A DNA stretch of 64,000 nt from CATOSK01 sp034423195 (GCA_034423195.1 DAOUIZ010000010.1:1-64000); one strand, 5' to 3'. Shown: positions 16,794-26,202, counted from the first letter of the stretch. A program made the numbers and translations. The notes: a model not told the origin generated them from the letters alone.

Positions 16794-16938
16794 TTGGAAC
16801 TCCTTGGTAACCCCATTCCTCCGGGAGTGCCTGCCGAAGCAGAACGTTGTACCCGCAGGCGGGGGACAAGCTAAACCGCCTCCGCTGTCCGAGCCGGGAT
16901 GTTGCGAAGGCGGTTTTGCAGTTGCAATCTATTCGAGA

Positions 16939-18108
16939 CTATCCGACGCGGGAGGCGTAGGCGGCCTTGGCCCGGTCGATGGCGCGGACACGACCGCTGA
17001 CCAAATCCTCCTGGCGCTCCCTTGCCCACTGGTTGGACGCCTGGGTGCTGAGTACCGAGCCCTGGAAGTGGGGCATCACGTAGCGGGCGAACAACTCGTA
17101 GCTCTTGAGCATCTTCTCCCGGGGCGCCCAGTCGATGGTCTGCACCAGGAAGGCGCCGAACCCGCCGCTCTGCTCGTCCAGCCGCTTGATGGCTTCGATG
17201 CAGTCGTCGGGGGTGCCAACGATCCAGGAGCCGTTGTCGGCCATGTGGTCGATGACTTTGTCCAGTGGCCCATCAAAGGCGGCCTTGCGGCCGTTGGTCT
17301 GCTCGGAGTACTCCCTGAGGTACTGACCGGACCCGATGCGGGCGTCGTCCAAGGCTTCCTTGCGGGACTCGGCCAGGTGCATGGGCAGCACCAGGCGCCA
17401 GTCGTCCCGGTTCATGGTCTGCCCGTGTTCGGCGGCCGATTCCTCGGCGATAGCCCACAGCGCGCCCAGGTCGGAGGGGCCGGCGGACGGGTCGCGGGGC
17501 ACGGTGATGGTGAGCACGGAACAGCCATACTTTCCGGCCAGGGTCACGCCCGCCGGGGACTGGACCGAGGCCACGGCGGTGTGCATGTAGGGCCGCTGGT
17601 AGGGCCGCAACTGGAGCAGTCCCTCCTTGAGCTCGAACCAGTCGCTCTTGTAGGTGATGGGTTCGGTCTCGGTGAAGAGGCGGAGGATGATGCCCAGGGA
17701 CTCATCCATGCGCTCCCGCTGGAGCTCGTGGGGGATGCCCATCATGTAGGCGTCGCCGGGGAGGGCGCCGGGGCCGACGCCGAAGAGGACGCGGCCGTAG
17801 GTCATGTGGTCCAGCTGGACCATCCGGTTGGCGACCATCAGGGGATGGTGGTAGGGAAGGCTGACCACGCCGGTCCCCAGCTTGATGCGCTTGGTGCGCT
17901 GGGCGGCGGCTCCGATGAAGACCTCGGGGGAAGAGATAATCTCCCAACCCGCGCTGTGGTGCTCACCAATCCACGCTTCGTCGAACCCGAGGTGGTCGAG
18001 CCACTCCACCAACTCCAGGTCGCGCTCGATGGCCAGGGTGGGGTTTTCGCCGACGCGGTGGAAGGGTCCGAGGAATATTCCGAACCTCATACGTTCCGGC
18101 AATGCCAT
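16939..18108 (-). CDS. LLM-class flavin-dependent oxidoreductase
   Basis: A 389-residue luciferase-like monooxygenase. Signatures are MRFGIFLGPFH at the N-terminus, LGFDEAWIGEHHSAG (flavin/substrate-binding Glu-His-His), LGTGVVSLPYHHPLMVANRMVQLDHMT and GRVLFGVGPGALPGDA. It resembles the long-chain alkane monooxygenase and limonene-type branch of the family by its HHPL-x-x-A-x-R-x-x-x-LDH segment. ATG 18108 is chosen because AAGGGAGG lies upstream. The substrate is unknown. It is next to the acyl-CoA-DH-like gene in the same direction, with a 145-nt gap. Confidence 0.9.
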   Translation of the reverse strand: MALPERMRFGIFLGPFHRVGENPTLAIERDLELVEWLDHLGFDEAWIGEHHSAGWEIISSPEVFIGAAAQRTKRIKLGTGVVSLPYHHPLMVANRMVQLDHMTYGRVLFGVGPGALPGDAYMMGIPHELQRERMDESLGIILRLFTETEPITYKSDWFELKEGLLQLRPYQRPYMHTAVASVQSPAGVTLAGKYGCSVLTITVPRDPSAGPSDLGALWAIAEESAAEHGQTMNRDDWRLVLPMHLAESRKEALDDARIGSGQYLREYSEQTNGRKAAFDGPLDKVIDHMADNGSWIVGTPDDCIEAIKRLDEQSGGFGAFLVQTIDWAPREKMLKSYELFARYVMPHFQGSVLSTQASNQWARERQEDLVSGRVRAIDRAKAAYASRVG

Positions 18109-18287
18109 TTTCCGTCTGCCTCCCTTATGAAGTTTCACGCCGGGGGGCACCGATTCGAGGAACCAGGAACGGTGTCCGGCGGCCAGATGAACTTGAGACA
18201 ATTCTGCCCCGGCGCCCGGTTCCTGTCAACAAAGGACGAGGGCGGCATTAAGGGGGGCACGACGCCCGAGCAGCGGAAGAGAATGGG

Positions 18288-19256
18288 TTACTGGCCGACC
18301 ACTTCGAGAACGGCGGAGACGATGTCGCCGGAGCGGGGGACGCAATGCTGCTCCATGGCGGGGCTGTACGGAATTGGGACATCGGGAGCGCACACACGGC
18401 GGGGAGGGGCTTTCAAGGCGGAGAAGGCGGCCGACTCGGTGACGGCAGCGATGATTTCGGCGGCGGCGCTTCCGGTTGAGCTAGCCTCGTCGACAACGAC
18501 GAGCCGGCCGGTCTTGATGACCGATTCCTGGAGGGCTGGCCGGTCAAGGGGCACCAGGGTCCGGGGGTCAACGACTTCCGCCGATACGCCATGCCGTTCC
18601 GCCAACAGGCCGGCGGCGGACAGGGACTCCTGGACCATGTGGCCGATGGCAACGATGGTCACGTCGGATCCGGGGCGCTTAACGTCGGCAGCGCCGATGG
18701 GGATGGTGTACTCATCCTCGGGGACAGGGCCGGTGAGGCCGGCGATGCCGTATCCCTGGGGCTCGAAGAAAACGACCGGGTTGTTGTCCCGGATGGCGGT
18801 CTTCATCAGTCCCTTGGCATCCCTGGGAGTGGAAGGCATGACGACCTTGAGGCCCGGCAGGTTGAGGAAAAAGGGGTGGGAGCTCTGGCAGTGCTGGGCG
18901 GCCGCGGCCCTGCCACCGCCGGTGGAAGCCCGGAGCACCAGCGGGAACGGGACCTGTCCGCCGAACATGTAGTGGACCTTGGCCATCTGGTTGACAATCT
19001 GGTCCATGGCGGTGAAGGCGAATGCCATCAGTCCGGGGCTGATGATGGGCCTGAAGCCGCAACCGGCCGCTCCGATGCCTGCCCCCACGTAGGCATCCTC
19101 GGAGATGGGACAGACGCGCACCCGTTGGGCGCCGAACTCGGGCATGAGGTCTTCCAGGGGACCCAAGCCGCCGCACAGGTGGAAGACCTTCTCATCGCGG
19201 CGCATTTCTTCCCGGAAGGCTTCCAAGAGGGCCTCTACATAGGTTATCTCGCGCAT
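18288..19256 (-). CDS. TPP-dependent 2-oxoacid/acetoin dehydrogenase E1 beta subunit
   Basis: A 322-residue E1-beta protein (transketolase pyrimidine-binding plus C-terminal domain). It starts MREITYVEALLEAFREEMRRDEKVF after an AAGGAGG site. It shows CPISEDAYVGAGIGAAGCGFRPI, the alpha/beta interface and TPP aminopyrimidine region, and a C-terminal GRLVVVDEASSTGS motif. With the alpha gene directly upstream on the same strand (63 nt apart) it forms an alpha2beta2 decarboxylase. No E2 lipoyl acyltransferase or E3 follows, so the complex partner must be elsewhere, as also seen for acetoin dehydrogenase-type E1 pairs. Confidence 0.9.
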   Translation of the reverse strand: MREITYVEALLEAFREEMRRDEKVFHLCGGLGPLEDLMPEFGAQRVRVCPISEDAYVGAGIGAAGCGFRPIISPGLMAFAFTAMDQIVNQMAKVHYMFGGQVPFPLVLRASTGGGRAAAAQHCQSSHPFFLNLPGLKVVMPSTPRDAKGLMKTAIRDNNPVVFFEPQGYGIAGLTGPVPEDEYTIPIGAADVKRPGSDVTIVAIGHMVQESLSAAGLLAERHGVSAEVVDPRTLVPLDRPALQESVIKTGRLVVVDEASSTGSAAAEIIAAVTESAAFSALKAPPRRVCAPDVPIPYSPAMEQHCVPRSGDIVSAVLEVVGQ

Positions 19257-19319
19257 CCGGTTCTCTTTTTCCTCCTTATGGAGCATGAAGCGTCGGGCAA
19301 GGGAATCCCGGGGAGGCGG

Positions 19320-20264
19320 CTAACCTGCGAACACGCCTGCCAGAGCGTCTTCGGGGCCGGGGACCGGTCCGGCAGCGGCGAATTCGACCGCATCATCCAA
19401 CGTACGTGCGATCTCCCGGTGGACTGCCTGCAACTGTTCCGGGCCGAGTCCCAGCGCGGCGGCGAAGGCCGGGATGGGGTCGGCGTAGCCGGAACCGCCG
19501 TCATCCAGGCCGGGCGGTTCGGATGGCTCTGAACCGATGAGAGGGAAGCGGCGAGTCTTGCATTCGATTAGGGTTGGGCCTTCCCCACTCCTGGCCCTGG
19601 CGACGGCATGGGAGGCGGCTTCCTGGACGGCCAGAACATTGGAGCCGTCCACGGTGAAACCAGGGATGTCGTAGGAAACGGCCCGGACGGATACGTCCTC
19701 GACGGACAGGGCGTAGGAGGCCGGAACTGCGATGGCCCATCCGTTGTTCTCGCAGACGAACACCATGGGAAGCTTCCAGATGGAAGCCAGATTGAGGGTG
19801 CTGTGGAAGGTGCCCTCGTTGGACGCGCCATCCCCGAAGAAGGCGACGGCCACGCCGCCATTACCTTCCAGTTGGGCCGCCAGGGCCGCGCCTGCGGCGA
19901 TGGGCAGACCGCCGCCGACAATGCCGTTGGCGCCCAGCATTCCCCGCTGGAAGTTGGCGATGTGCATGGCGCCGCCCTTGCCGCCGCAGCAACCGTTGGT
20001 CCGGCCGTAGAGCTCGGCCATGAGGGGGCCCAGCTCCAGTCCCTTGGCAATGGCGTGGCCGATGCTGCGGTGGGGGCCGGTGATACGGTCGGTGGGCCGC
20101 AGGGCGGCGCAGACGCCGACGGCGGAGGCTTCCTCGCCTCCCGTGGCCTGGACCGGGCTGGGGATGTTGCCGGACAGGGACTCCTGAGCGGCGCGGCGGG
20201 TGAAAGCGCGGATGGTGACCATCCGGCGGTACATTTCCAGCATTTGATCGGGCGACAGAGACAT
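19320..20264 (-). CDS. TPP-dependent 2-oxoacid/acetoin dehydrogenase E1 alpha subunit
   Basis: A 314-residue E1-alpha protein. The TPP-Mg2+ motif is clear: GDG at 144-146 (FFGDGASNEGTFHSTLN) and the closing Asn in VCENNG at about 173-174. GPHRSIGHAIAKG and GGKGGAMHIANFQRGMLGANGIVGGGLP are also standard. It catalyses decarboxylation of a 2-oxoacid or acetoin-like substrate together with the beta subunit downstream. ATG 20264 fits the family N-terminus; longer in-frame starts would add an unrelated extension. The family does not allow choosing between pyruvate, branched-chain and acetoin substrates here. Confidence 0.9.
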   Translation of the reverse strand: MSLSPDQMLEMYRRMVTIRAFTRRAAQESLSGNIPSPVQATGGEEASAVGVCAALRPTDRITGPHRSIGHAIAKGLELGPLMAELYGRTNGCCGGKGGAMHIANFQRGMLGANGIVGGGLPIAAGAALAAQLEGNGGVAVAFFGDGASNEGTFHSTLNLASIWKLPMVFVCENNGWAIAVPASYALSVEDVSVRAVSYDIPGFTVDGSNVLAVQEAASHAVARARSGEGPTLIECKTRRFPLIGSEPSEPPGLDDGGSGYADPIPAFAAALGLGPEQLQAVHREIARTLDDAVEFAAAGPVPGPEDALAGVFAG

Positions 20265-20462
20265 GACGGCTCCGAGGGGCGAGATTGGGGCAGGGGCGCC
20301 GGTCCGGCGGATGTCTTGCAGCGGTGTCCCAAGGGCCGGACTGGGCAATTCTAACCCTCCTTCCGGGGCAACGCCACACCGGATAGGCGCCCCCCGCCGG
20401 GTTGCCTTCGGGAGCGGTTGGCTGTTTAATGGTGCAAATCGTAATCCTGAAGGAGTATTCCG

Positions 20463-21386
20463 TTGAGAGATCCGCACATTTTCGCCGGGAATCCCCTGGA
20501 CCGGGGGGAGCGGGAACGCAGGGACGAGGAATGGATCCGCGAGCAGGGGACGCACCCTTCCAGCCGATTTCTGCCGATGCGCGGCCCCCACGTCCTGGTT
20601 ACCGGGGATGACCAGCCCCGGCTGGGGTGGATAAGCCGCCAGGAGCTGGACGCCAGCGGGTTTGACGACACTCCACTGCTGCTGGGAATGGCTGAAGGGG
20701 TCTGTCACTTTGCCGCAGACCTGTCCAGGAACACGGAGGCCGGGGACGCCATCGGCGAGATGCCCAACCTGGTCTTCGAGGAAGCCCGGGCGGCGGCGGA
20801 GCAACTGGCAGGCCCGGAAGCGGGGATCCTGGCCCAGGGACGGTGCCAGATTAACTGGCACAACCGGCACGGTTTCTGCTCGGTCTGTGGGAATCCGACG
20901 GAGATACGGCGGGGCGGGCAGAAGCGGGAGTGTCCCCAGTGCAAAGCGGAACACTTTCCCCGGGTGGACCCGGTGATCATCACGGTTGTTTCCGACGGGG
21001 AGCGGTGCCTCCTTGGGCAATCCCGAGGGCGCCTGGCCCGGCTGAACCGCTATTCGGCGTTGGCCGGGTTCGTGGACCAGGGGGAGAGTATCGAGGAGGC
21101 GGTGGCGCGGGAGATCATGGAGGAAGCGGGCATACGGGTGAAGAACGTGCGGTACCATTCATCCCAGCCGTGGCCTTTCCCGTCCTCGCTTATGATGGGC
21201 TGCCACGCCCACGCCGCGACGACGGACATCCACATGGACGACGAGGAGATGACGGACGTGCAGTGGTTTGACCGGGAGACGGTGAAGCTGGCCCTGGAAG
21301 AGAAAACCGAGGAGCTACTGCTGCCCGGGCCGGTGGCCATCGCCTACCACATCATCAAGGCGTGGGCCGACGGAGAGGTGGACTAG
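20463..21386 (+). CDS. nudC: NAD(+) diphosphatase NudC
   Basis: A 307-residue Nudix hydrolase that splits NAD(H) to NMN(H) and AMP and removes NAD caps from RNA. The zinc ribbon is visible (C139, C142, C157, C160), followed by the Nudix box GFVDQGESIEEAVAREIMEEAGI and the NudC-specific SQPWPFPSS motif. It starts with TTG at 20463, nine bases after GAAGGAG; no ATG lies at the family start. It is transcribed away from the E1 alpha gene. Confidence 0.95.
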   Translation: MRDPHIFAGNPLDRGERERRDEEWIREQGTHPSSRFLPMRGPHVLVTGDDQPRLGWISRQELDASGFDDTPLLLGMAEGVCHFAADLSRNTEAGDAIGEMPNLVFEEARAAAEQLAGPEAGILAQGRCQINWHNRHGFCSVCGNPTEIRRGGQKRECPQCKAEHFPRVDPVIITVVSDGERCLLGQSRGRLARLNRYSALAGFVDQGESIEEAVAREIMEEAGIRVKNVRYHSSQPWPFPSSLMMGCHAHAATTDIHMDDEEMTDVQWFDRETVKLALEEKTEELLLPGPVAIAYHIIKAWADGEVD

Positions 21387-21399
21387 CGGGCTAAGAGGG

Positions 21400-21699
21400 T
21401 CAGGTGCGCAATCCGGCCTGGCGGAGCTGGGTCAGCAGGGACCGGGGGCTGTTGACGGTCAAGACAACCAAAAGGCGGTCCCGGTTGCGGCACTGGGTGG
21501 CGACGTAGCGTCGGTCCGGCTGGGCAACGTCGCTGTCGATGAGGAGGGCTTCGTAGGTGGACGAACCGGCCAGGTCAATGGCAACGCCGTCGTCGGTGGT
21601 GGCGGTGACGATGAATCCGGCCATTTCCAGGATGCCGGTCAATTGTTCCATCCGGCTTTGCTGACGGCCCACCAGCAGGATGCGGTTGTTGTCGGGCAT
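21400..21699 (-). CDS. Stand-alone receiver-like domain protein
   Basis: A 99-residue protein with the look of a truncated response-regulator receiver: NRILLVGRQQSRMEQLTGILEMAGF (beta1-alpha1), VTATTDDGVAIDLAG, then EALLIDSDV with an Asp at the phosphoacceptor position, and RLLVVLT. The acidic pair that normally follows beta1 is missing (GRQQ instead of DDE), so phosphorylation is doubtful. No kinase is nearby. It starts 10 nt after the alpha/beta hydrolase stop and is probably co-transcribed with it. Confidence 0.6.
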   Translation of the reverse strand: MPDNNRILLVGRQQSRMEQLTGILEMAGFIVTATTDDGVAIDLAGSSTYEALLIDSDVAQPDRRYVATQCRNRDRLLVVLTVNSPRSLLTQLRQAGLRT

Positions 21700-21709
21700 G
21701 GGATACGCC

Positions 21710-22480
21710 CTAGCCTCCGAACACGAACTCGCGGATGGCGCCGAAGTAATCGGGCAGCCCCTGGAAGAGCAGGTCATTGTGCCCGGCGTTGGGAACGGTG
21801 AGCATCCGTTTCTGCTCCGACGCCAGGCTGTCGAACATGGCCCGAGCCTGGGCAAGAGGGGCCAGTTCGTCCATTTCGCCGTGGATCACCAATGCGGGGA
21901 TGTGGATTGAGGCGACCTTGCGAAGGTACCCCTCCTCCAGCGCCCGGGCTTCCTCCTGGGGCAAACCGTAGAGGAACTGGCCCAGGTTGGGGCGGCCGCT
22001 CTCGATGATAACGCCGCCCAGGTCCGCGCCCCGGCGGGTCGCCAGTTCGAAGGCGGCGTGGCGACCCATGGAGCGTCCCATGACGAACACGGGGCCATTG
22101 CAGCCTTCCGAGGACAGCAACTCGGCCAGGGCGTCCAGCACGAGATGACAGTCGGCGATCATGGTGGGGAAGGTGGGAGACCCCCCGCTGCGGCCATAAC
22201 CCCGGTAGTCGGCGACGAAGAAGTTGAGGCCGGTCTGGACGTAGAAGGGAGCGATCCGGTCATAGTCAGGGGCAGTCTCTCCGTTGCCGTAGAAAAACAG
22301 GATGGTGGGCTGCCCGGCACCGGCGGTGAAGAAGCGGCTGGAGAGCTGGATACCGTCTTCAATGGGTATGAAGTAGTCCTCCGCACCGGCAGGGGTGGGA
22401 GTCCATCCCGCCCGGGGGTAGAAGGAGTTCATGGAAATTTCCGGGCGGTCCAGGGCGGAGTAGTCGGTTTCGGGAATCAT
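21710..22480 (-). CDS. Alpha/beta hydrolase
   Basis: A 256-residue hydrolase. The oxyanion-hole strand is ILFFYGNGE and the nucleophile elbow is VMGRSMGRHAAF (G-x-S-x-G, Ser as nucleophile). The acid is in LVIHGEMDELAPLAQA and the His in NAGHNDLLFQG, so a full Ser-Asp-His triad is present. The protein lacks a signal peptide. It resembles the serine-aminopeptidase/BEM46-like group acting on esters or amides. The start ATG 22478-22480 gives the family-like N-terminus. Confidence 0.85.
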   Translation of the reverse strand: MIPETDYSALDRPEISMNSFYPRAGWTPTPAGAEDYFIPIEDGIQLSSRFFTAGAGQPTILFFYGNGETAPDYDRIAPFYVQTGLNFFVADYRGYGRSGGSPTFPTMIADCHLVLDALAELLSSEGCNGPVFVMGRSMGRHAAFELATRRGADLGGVIIESGRPNLGQFLYGLPQEEARALEEGYLRKVASIHIPALVIHGEMDELAPLAQARAMFDSLASEQKRMLTVPNAGHNDLLFQGLPDYFGAIREFVFGG

Positions 22481-22562
22481 GGCATCTCGGCGGGGCAGCA
22501 GCTGACGAGGGGTGGGAACGGTGGAGAGGGCCAGTGTGGGGTTCTTTAGGGGCCAATTCCGG

Positions 22563-22591
22563 TATACACGGGAAGCGGCAGTCAATATAAT
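22563..22591 (+). promoter_or_regulatory. Promoter upstream of the LLM gene
   Basis: TATACA (22563-22568), 17-bp spacer, TATAAT (22586-22591): 4/6 and 6/6 consensus matches. It would drive the LLM gene starting at 22658 with a leader of about 60 nt. Confidence 0.5.
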
Positions 22592-22657
22592 CGGCGGGGC
22601 ACTTCCCGCATCCTTCCGTGGGCGGGCGGCAAGCTGGAAAACAGGGCAGGAGGCCTC

Positions 22658-23503
22658 ATGGATTACGGAGTCTACATGTTTCCCACGGACTACGCAATCA
22701 GACCCGACGAGCTGGCCCGGGAGGTGGAAGCGCGAGGTTTTGAGTCCGTCTGGTTTCCTGAGCATACGCACATTCCCGCGTCGCGGCGCAGCCCGTGGCC
22801 GGGCGGGGGAGACCTGCCGCGGGAATACTGGCACTGCTACGACCCGTTCGTCGCGCTGACGGCGGCGGCGGCGGCAACCACCACGCTGAAGCTGGGGACG
22901 GGGATTTGCCTGGTCATCGAGCGCGATCCGATTGTGATGGCCAAGGAGGTTGCCAGCGTGGACCGGATCTCCAACGGGCGGTTCATGTTCGGCATCGGGG
23001 GCGGGTGGAACGCCGAAGAGATGGAGAACCACGGGACGGACTTCCGGCGGCGGTGGCGCATCCTGCGGGAGAACATCCTGGCGATGAAGACCATCTGGAC
23101 GGAGGAAGAGCCGGAGTTCCACGGGGACTTCGTGGACTTCGACCCCATCTGGTCCTATCCGAAGCCGGCGCAGACGCCCCATCCGCCGATATTCATGGGA
23201 GGCGACGGGCCGCGGACATTCGACCGGGTGGTGGAGTTCGCCGACGGGTGGATGCCGATTGGCGGGCGGGTCAACTCGGGTCCTACGCTGGGAGAGAAAG
23301 TGGCTTTGCTGCGGACCCGGCTGGAAGACGCGGGACGTGATCCCGACTCCGTCCCGATTACCATCTTCGGGGTCAGCCCGGATGCCGACACCATCGCAAG
23401 GATGGAGCAGGACGGGGTATCCCGGGTGCTGTTGACCCTGCCGCCGGAGGACCGGGATACGGCGCTGCCAATCCTGGACGACCTGGCAAAGCTAATCCAG
23501 TAA
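22658..23503 (+). CDS. LLM-class F420-dependent oxidoreductase-like protein
   Basis: A 281-residue luciferase-like protein of the short, probably F420-dependent subgroup. It shows MDYGVYMFPTDYAIRPDELAREVEARGFESVWFPEHTHIP, TTTLKLGTGICLVIERDPIVMAKEVASVDRISNGRFMFGIGGGWN and a C-terminal FADGWMPIGG segment. This set is characteristic of the TIGR03619-type F420 family, although F420 versus FMN cannot be proven by eye. It has an AGGAGG ribosome site. The 3' end faces the transketolase-like gene across a strong hairpin. Confidence 0.9.
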   Translation: MDYGVYMFPTDYAIRPDELAREVEARGFESVWFPEHTHIPASRRSPWPGGGDLPREYWHCYDPFVALTAAAAATTTLKLGTGICLVIERDPIVMAKEVASVDRISNGRFMFGIGGGWNAEEMENHGTDFRRRWRILRENILAMKTIWTEEEPEFHGDFVDFDPIWSYPKPAQTPHPPIFMGGDGPRTFDRVVEFADGWMPIGGRVNSGPTLGEKVALLRTRLEDAGRDPDSVPITIFGVSPDADTIARMEQDGVSRVLLTLPPEDRDTALPILDDLAKLIQ

Positions 23504-23531
23504 TAGACCCATCCCGAGCAGGAGGAACCAC

Positions 23532-23562
23532 ACAAGGCCGCCGGGCTTTCCGGCGGCCTTGT
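23532..23562. terminator. Bidirectional terminator hairpin
   Basis: ACAAGGCCGCCGG pairs perfectly with CCGGCGGCCTTGT across a 5-nt loop, giving a 13-bp stem. It sits between the convergent LLM and transketolase-like genes. Confidence 0.8.
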
Positions 23563-23591
23563 TGCGTGACTTGAGAAACCAGGGAGTTGGG

Positions 23592-26144
23592 CTAGGCCAA
23601 TCCCTGGAGCATTTCCCGCTGGCGGGCGATGCGGTCGTCATGGTCTGTAGCGAACCGCCGGATGCCGTTAAAGATGGACTCGACATCCAGGTGGGCCTCG
23701 GTGATGACGTCGGACTCGGTGCCGCCGGTGAGCCATTCGTTGTGCCAGTCGGAAACCAGGGAATACTCGTCGGTGAGAGGGCCGGGGTTCCGCACTGGCC
23801 ACATCCGGCGGGTGCCGGTGGTCACGATCATCATGTCGTAGAGGGCGCCGGGGGGCAGGACCGACCGGCGGTATTCCTCGGGCTGGAGCTGGAAGAGCTC
23901 GTCGCTGATGGCGGCGATGACTTTGACGTTGATGCCGGCCTCCTCCAGCCGGGGAAGGGCGGAGACGAGGTTGACCGTCGAGGATGATCCCTGGGTGAGG
24001 ACGTAGCCCTGTTTCGGACGGTCCGGGTCAAAGTCGCGGATGACGTAGAACCCCTTGGCGGCGGCGTTGAGGTCAGTGTCGGCGAAGGTGCTCCGGTCGG
24101 CCACAGGGAAGTCGGGGCGGGCCACTTCCAGGACGATGACGCCCACCCGGGGGTCGCGGGCGGCGACCTCGGCGGCGGCGAAGTAGCCGGGGGCCACGTC
24201 GTTGTAGTCCCAGAAGCTGAGGGTGATGGCCTGGCCCCGGGGGAAGAGCTTCCAGACCTGGGGGGAGAAGATGCCGAAGTGGGTGCGGGCGTCGGCGGCG
24301 GTCTCGGGGCCGGAGTGTCCGGCCAGGACGTTGAGCACGCCAACCCGGAAGGGGCTGTCCTGGTTCTGCTGGCTCCAGACACGGGCGGGGAGGTACATCA
24401 GGGGAGTGAAAGCGCCGTAGGTGCCGCTGATGGCCCAGACGCCGACGTGCTTGTCCGGGTCGAGGGAAGCGGTCTGGCCGACGAATCCGACGGCGGTGGA
24501 AACGTTGCCGGCCTCCTGAATGCCGGCCTTGAGACGGACGCCGAGGGGGTTGGTGACCGGGTCGTAGTGCCCCCAGATGGAGCCGTTTTCAACGTTGATG
24601 GAGTCGGCCAGGTCGGCGGCGACGATGACGAAGCGGTTGTCCGTCACGTAGTTCATGTACTTGACGATCTCGGAAATGGCGCGGCGGGTGCCGCGGACGT
24701 TGCCCGGCTCCTCGAAGAGCTTGATGCCGACCTGCTTTTCCTCGCCGGTGAGGGGATTGGTCACGGCGACCTGCTGGGCGTCCGTAGGGAGATTGGACAC
24801 GGCCAGGCGGGGGTCCTGGAAGGGGTCTACTTCACGGTTAATGCGGAGGGGAAGGTTGTCGTCCACGGAGTCGCCGATCTCGACGAGGCGGTCAGAGATC
24901 CACTCGCCCAGGCCGTGGCTTTCCAGGACGGACAGGGCGATGTCGATGTTCTGCTTGAACTGGATTAGGCGGTCGCGGTTGTTGGATACCGGGCCATCGT
25001 CGAGTCCCACAAACTTGACGCCGAAGCGGTCCTCGAAGGTGCGGGCCAGGGCGCGGAAGTAGTCGCTGTTCATGGCAAAGGCGTAGGGGTGGCTGGCGTA
25101 GCTGACAATCTGCTCGCCGTATCCCGGTATCTCGCCATTGACCGCGCCGGGCCACCATCCCTTGACGGTGCGGCCCACCATGATCATGGGCCGGTCGTCA
25201 GAGGGGTCCCAGTCCTCCATGGTCTTGAGGGCGGACACGACCTGGTGGTAGTCGTTGCCGTTGTCCACCGACAGGACGTTCCAGCCGTAGGAGGCCCACT
25301 GGTCCTCGATGCGGTAGCCCTGGTACTGGGGCTTGATGACCCCGCCGACCAGCTCGTCGTCGATACCGGCGTTGTTGTAGGAGAGGAGGATGCGAAGACG
25401 CTTGCCCACCTGCTGGGCCATGGCCTGGGTCTTCATTTCCTGGGAGTGCCCGGAGGTCATGGCGAACTCGCCTTCGATAGCCATGACCTTGAGACTGTCG
25501 GGGGCTCCCATCATATCCCAGAAGGCCGCCTTGCCGGCGGCGGTGGCGATGCCGATGCCGGAGGGGCCGCCGTTGACGTCGTTGGTGACGTCGGTGGTCT
25601 CGGAGTGGCCGGCCAGGGCGCGGATGCCTCGGATTCCGGCCTGGGCCATCAGGGTATGGTCCTCGAGGCCGTTGTCCTTGAGCAGAGTGTCCAGGGCCCC
25701 CCGACCGCGGCGGAACCCGAGGCAGTCGATGGAGAGGAGGGCGACGTTGGGGTCAACATAGTAGCGGTCGTCGCCGGTGAGGGCGTGGCGACGGGCCATA
25801 GCCTCGCCCATGATGAGCCAGAGGGCGTAGGTAACGGGGGCGTTGTGGCCGCCGGCGAGCATGAATTTGTCGGCGTAGGGATGCTTGGGCCGGCGGTAGT
25901 CGTAGCGCAGGCCGCCCAGGTCGGGTCCGACGAGGTGGGTCGCCACAGTATAGGGGGTGTAGGCGAGAGGGCCACCGAAGTGGCCGGTCTGGGCGTAGTT
26001 GCCCAGGAGCACCAGGGTCATGGCGGTGAGGAATCCGACGTCTTCCAGACGGCCCCGGTCATAGTCGGGCACCGACACTCCATTGGCCTGGGTGGCGCTG
26101 GTCAGGACCACGCTGTTGACGGATCCGCCGGTGGTGGTAGTCAT
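23592..26144 (-). CDS. Transketolase-like TPP enzyme
   Basis: An 850-residue homologue of the single-chain transketolase / E1 (AceE-like) group. The TPP region IEGEFAMTSGHSQEM...LLSYNNAG (residues 223-260) aligns with the transketolase GDG...EG...N motif, but the metal-binding Asp is Glu (GEF at 225-227). The pyrimidine domain around residues 500-640 contains RFVIVAADLADSINV, and the C-terminal domain contains VLTQGSSSTVNLVSALPRLEEAGINVKVIAAIS. Length is between transketolase (about 670) and AceE (about 890). It is probably a carbon-carbon lyase/transferase of central or carbohydrate metabolism; the donor is not predictable. ATG 26144 begins MTTTTGG. Confidence 0.8.
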   Translation of the reverse strand: MTTTTGGSVNSVVLTSATQANGVSVPDYDRGRLEDVGFLTAMTLVLLGNYAQTGHFGGPLAYTPYTVATHLVGPDLGGLRYDYRRPKHPYADKFMLAGGHNAPVTYALWLIMGEAMARRHALTGDDRYYVDPNVALLSIDCLGFRRGRGALDTLLKDNGLEDHTLMAQAGIRGIRALAGHSETTDVTNDVNGGPSGIGIATAAGKAAFWDMMGAPDSLKVMAIEGEFAMTSGHSQEMKTQAMAQQVGKRLRILLSYNNAGIDDELVGGVIKPQYQGYRIEDQWASYGWNVLSVDNGNDYHQVVSALKTMEDWDPSDDRPMIMVGRTVKGWWPGAVNGEIPGYGEQIVSYASHPYAFAMNSDYFRALARTFEDRFGVKFVGLDDGPVSNNRDRLIQFKQNIDIALSVLESHGLGEWISDRLVEIGDSVDDNLPLRINREVDPFQDPRLAVSNLPTDAQQVAVTNPLTGEEKQVGIKLFEEPGNVRGTRRAISEIVKYMNYVTDNRFVIVAADLADSINVENGSIWGHYDPVTNPLGVRLKAGIQEAGNVSTAVGFVGQTASLDPDKHVGVWAISGTYGAFTPLMYLPARVWSQQNQDSPFRVGVLNVLAGHSGPETAADARTHFGIFSPQVWKLFPRGQAITLSFWDYNDVAPGYFAAAEVAARDPRVGVIVLEVARPDFPVADRSTFADTDLNAAAKGFYVIRDFDPDRPKQGYVLTQGSSSTVNLVSALPRLEEAGINVKVIAAISDELFQLQPEEYRRSVLPPGALYDMMIVTTGTRRMWPVRNPGPLTDEYSLVSDWHNEWLTGGTESDVITEAHLDVESIFNGIRRFATDHDDRIARQREMLQGLA

Positions 26145-26202
26145 TTCCGATGCTCCATGCTGGGTATAGTTTTATTGCCGCCGGACTGGTGCGACGAACA
26201 TA

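Noticed and set aside
16708..18972. 754-codon plus-strand frame
   Set aside because: Antisense to the acyl-CoA-DH-like, LLM and E1 beta genes, which all have clear family signatures on the minus strand.
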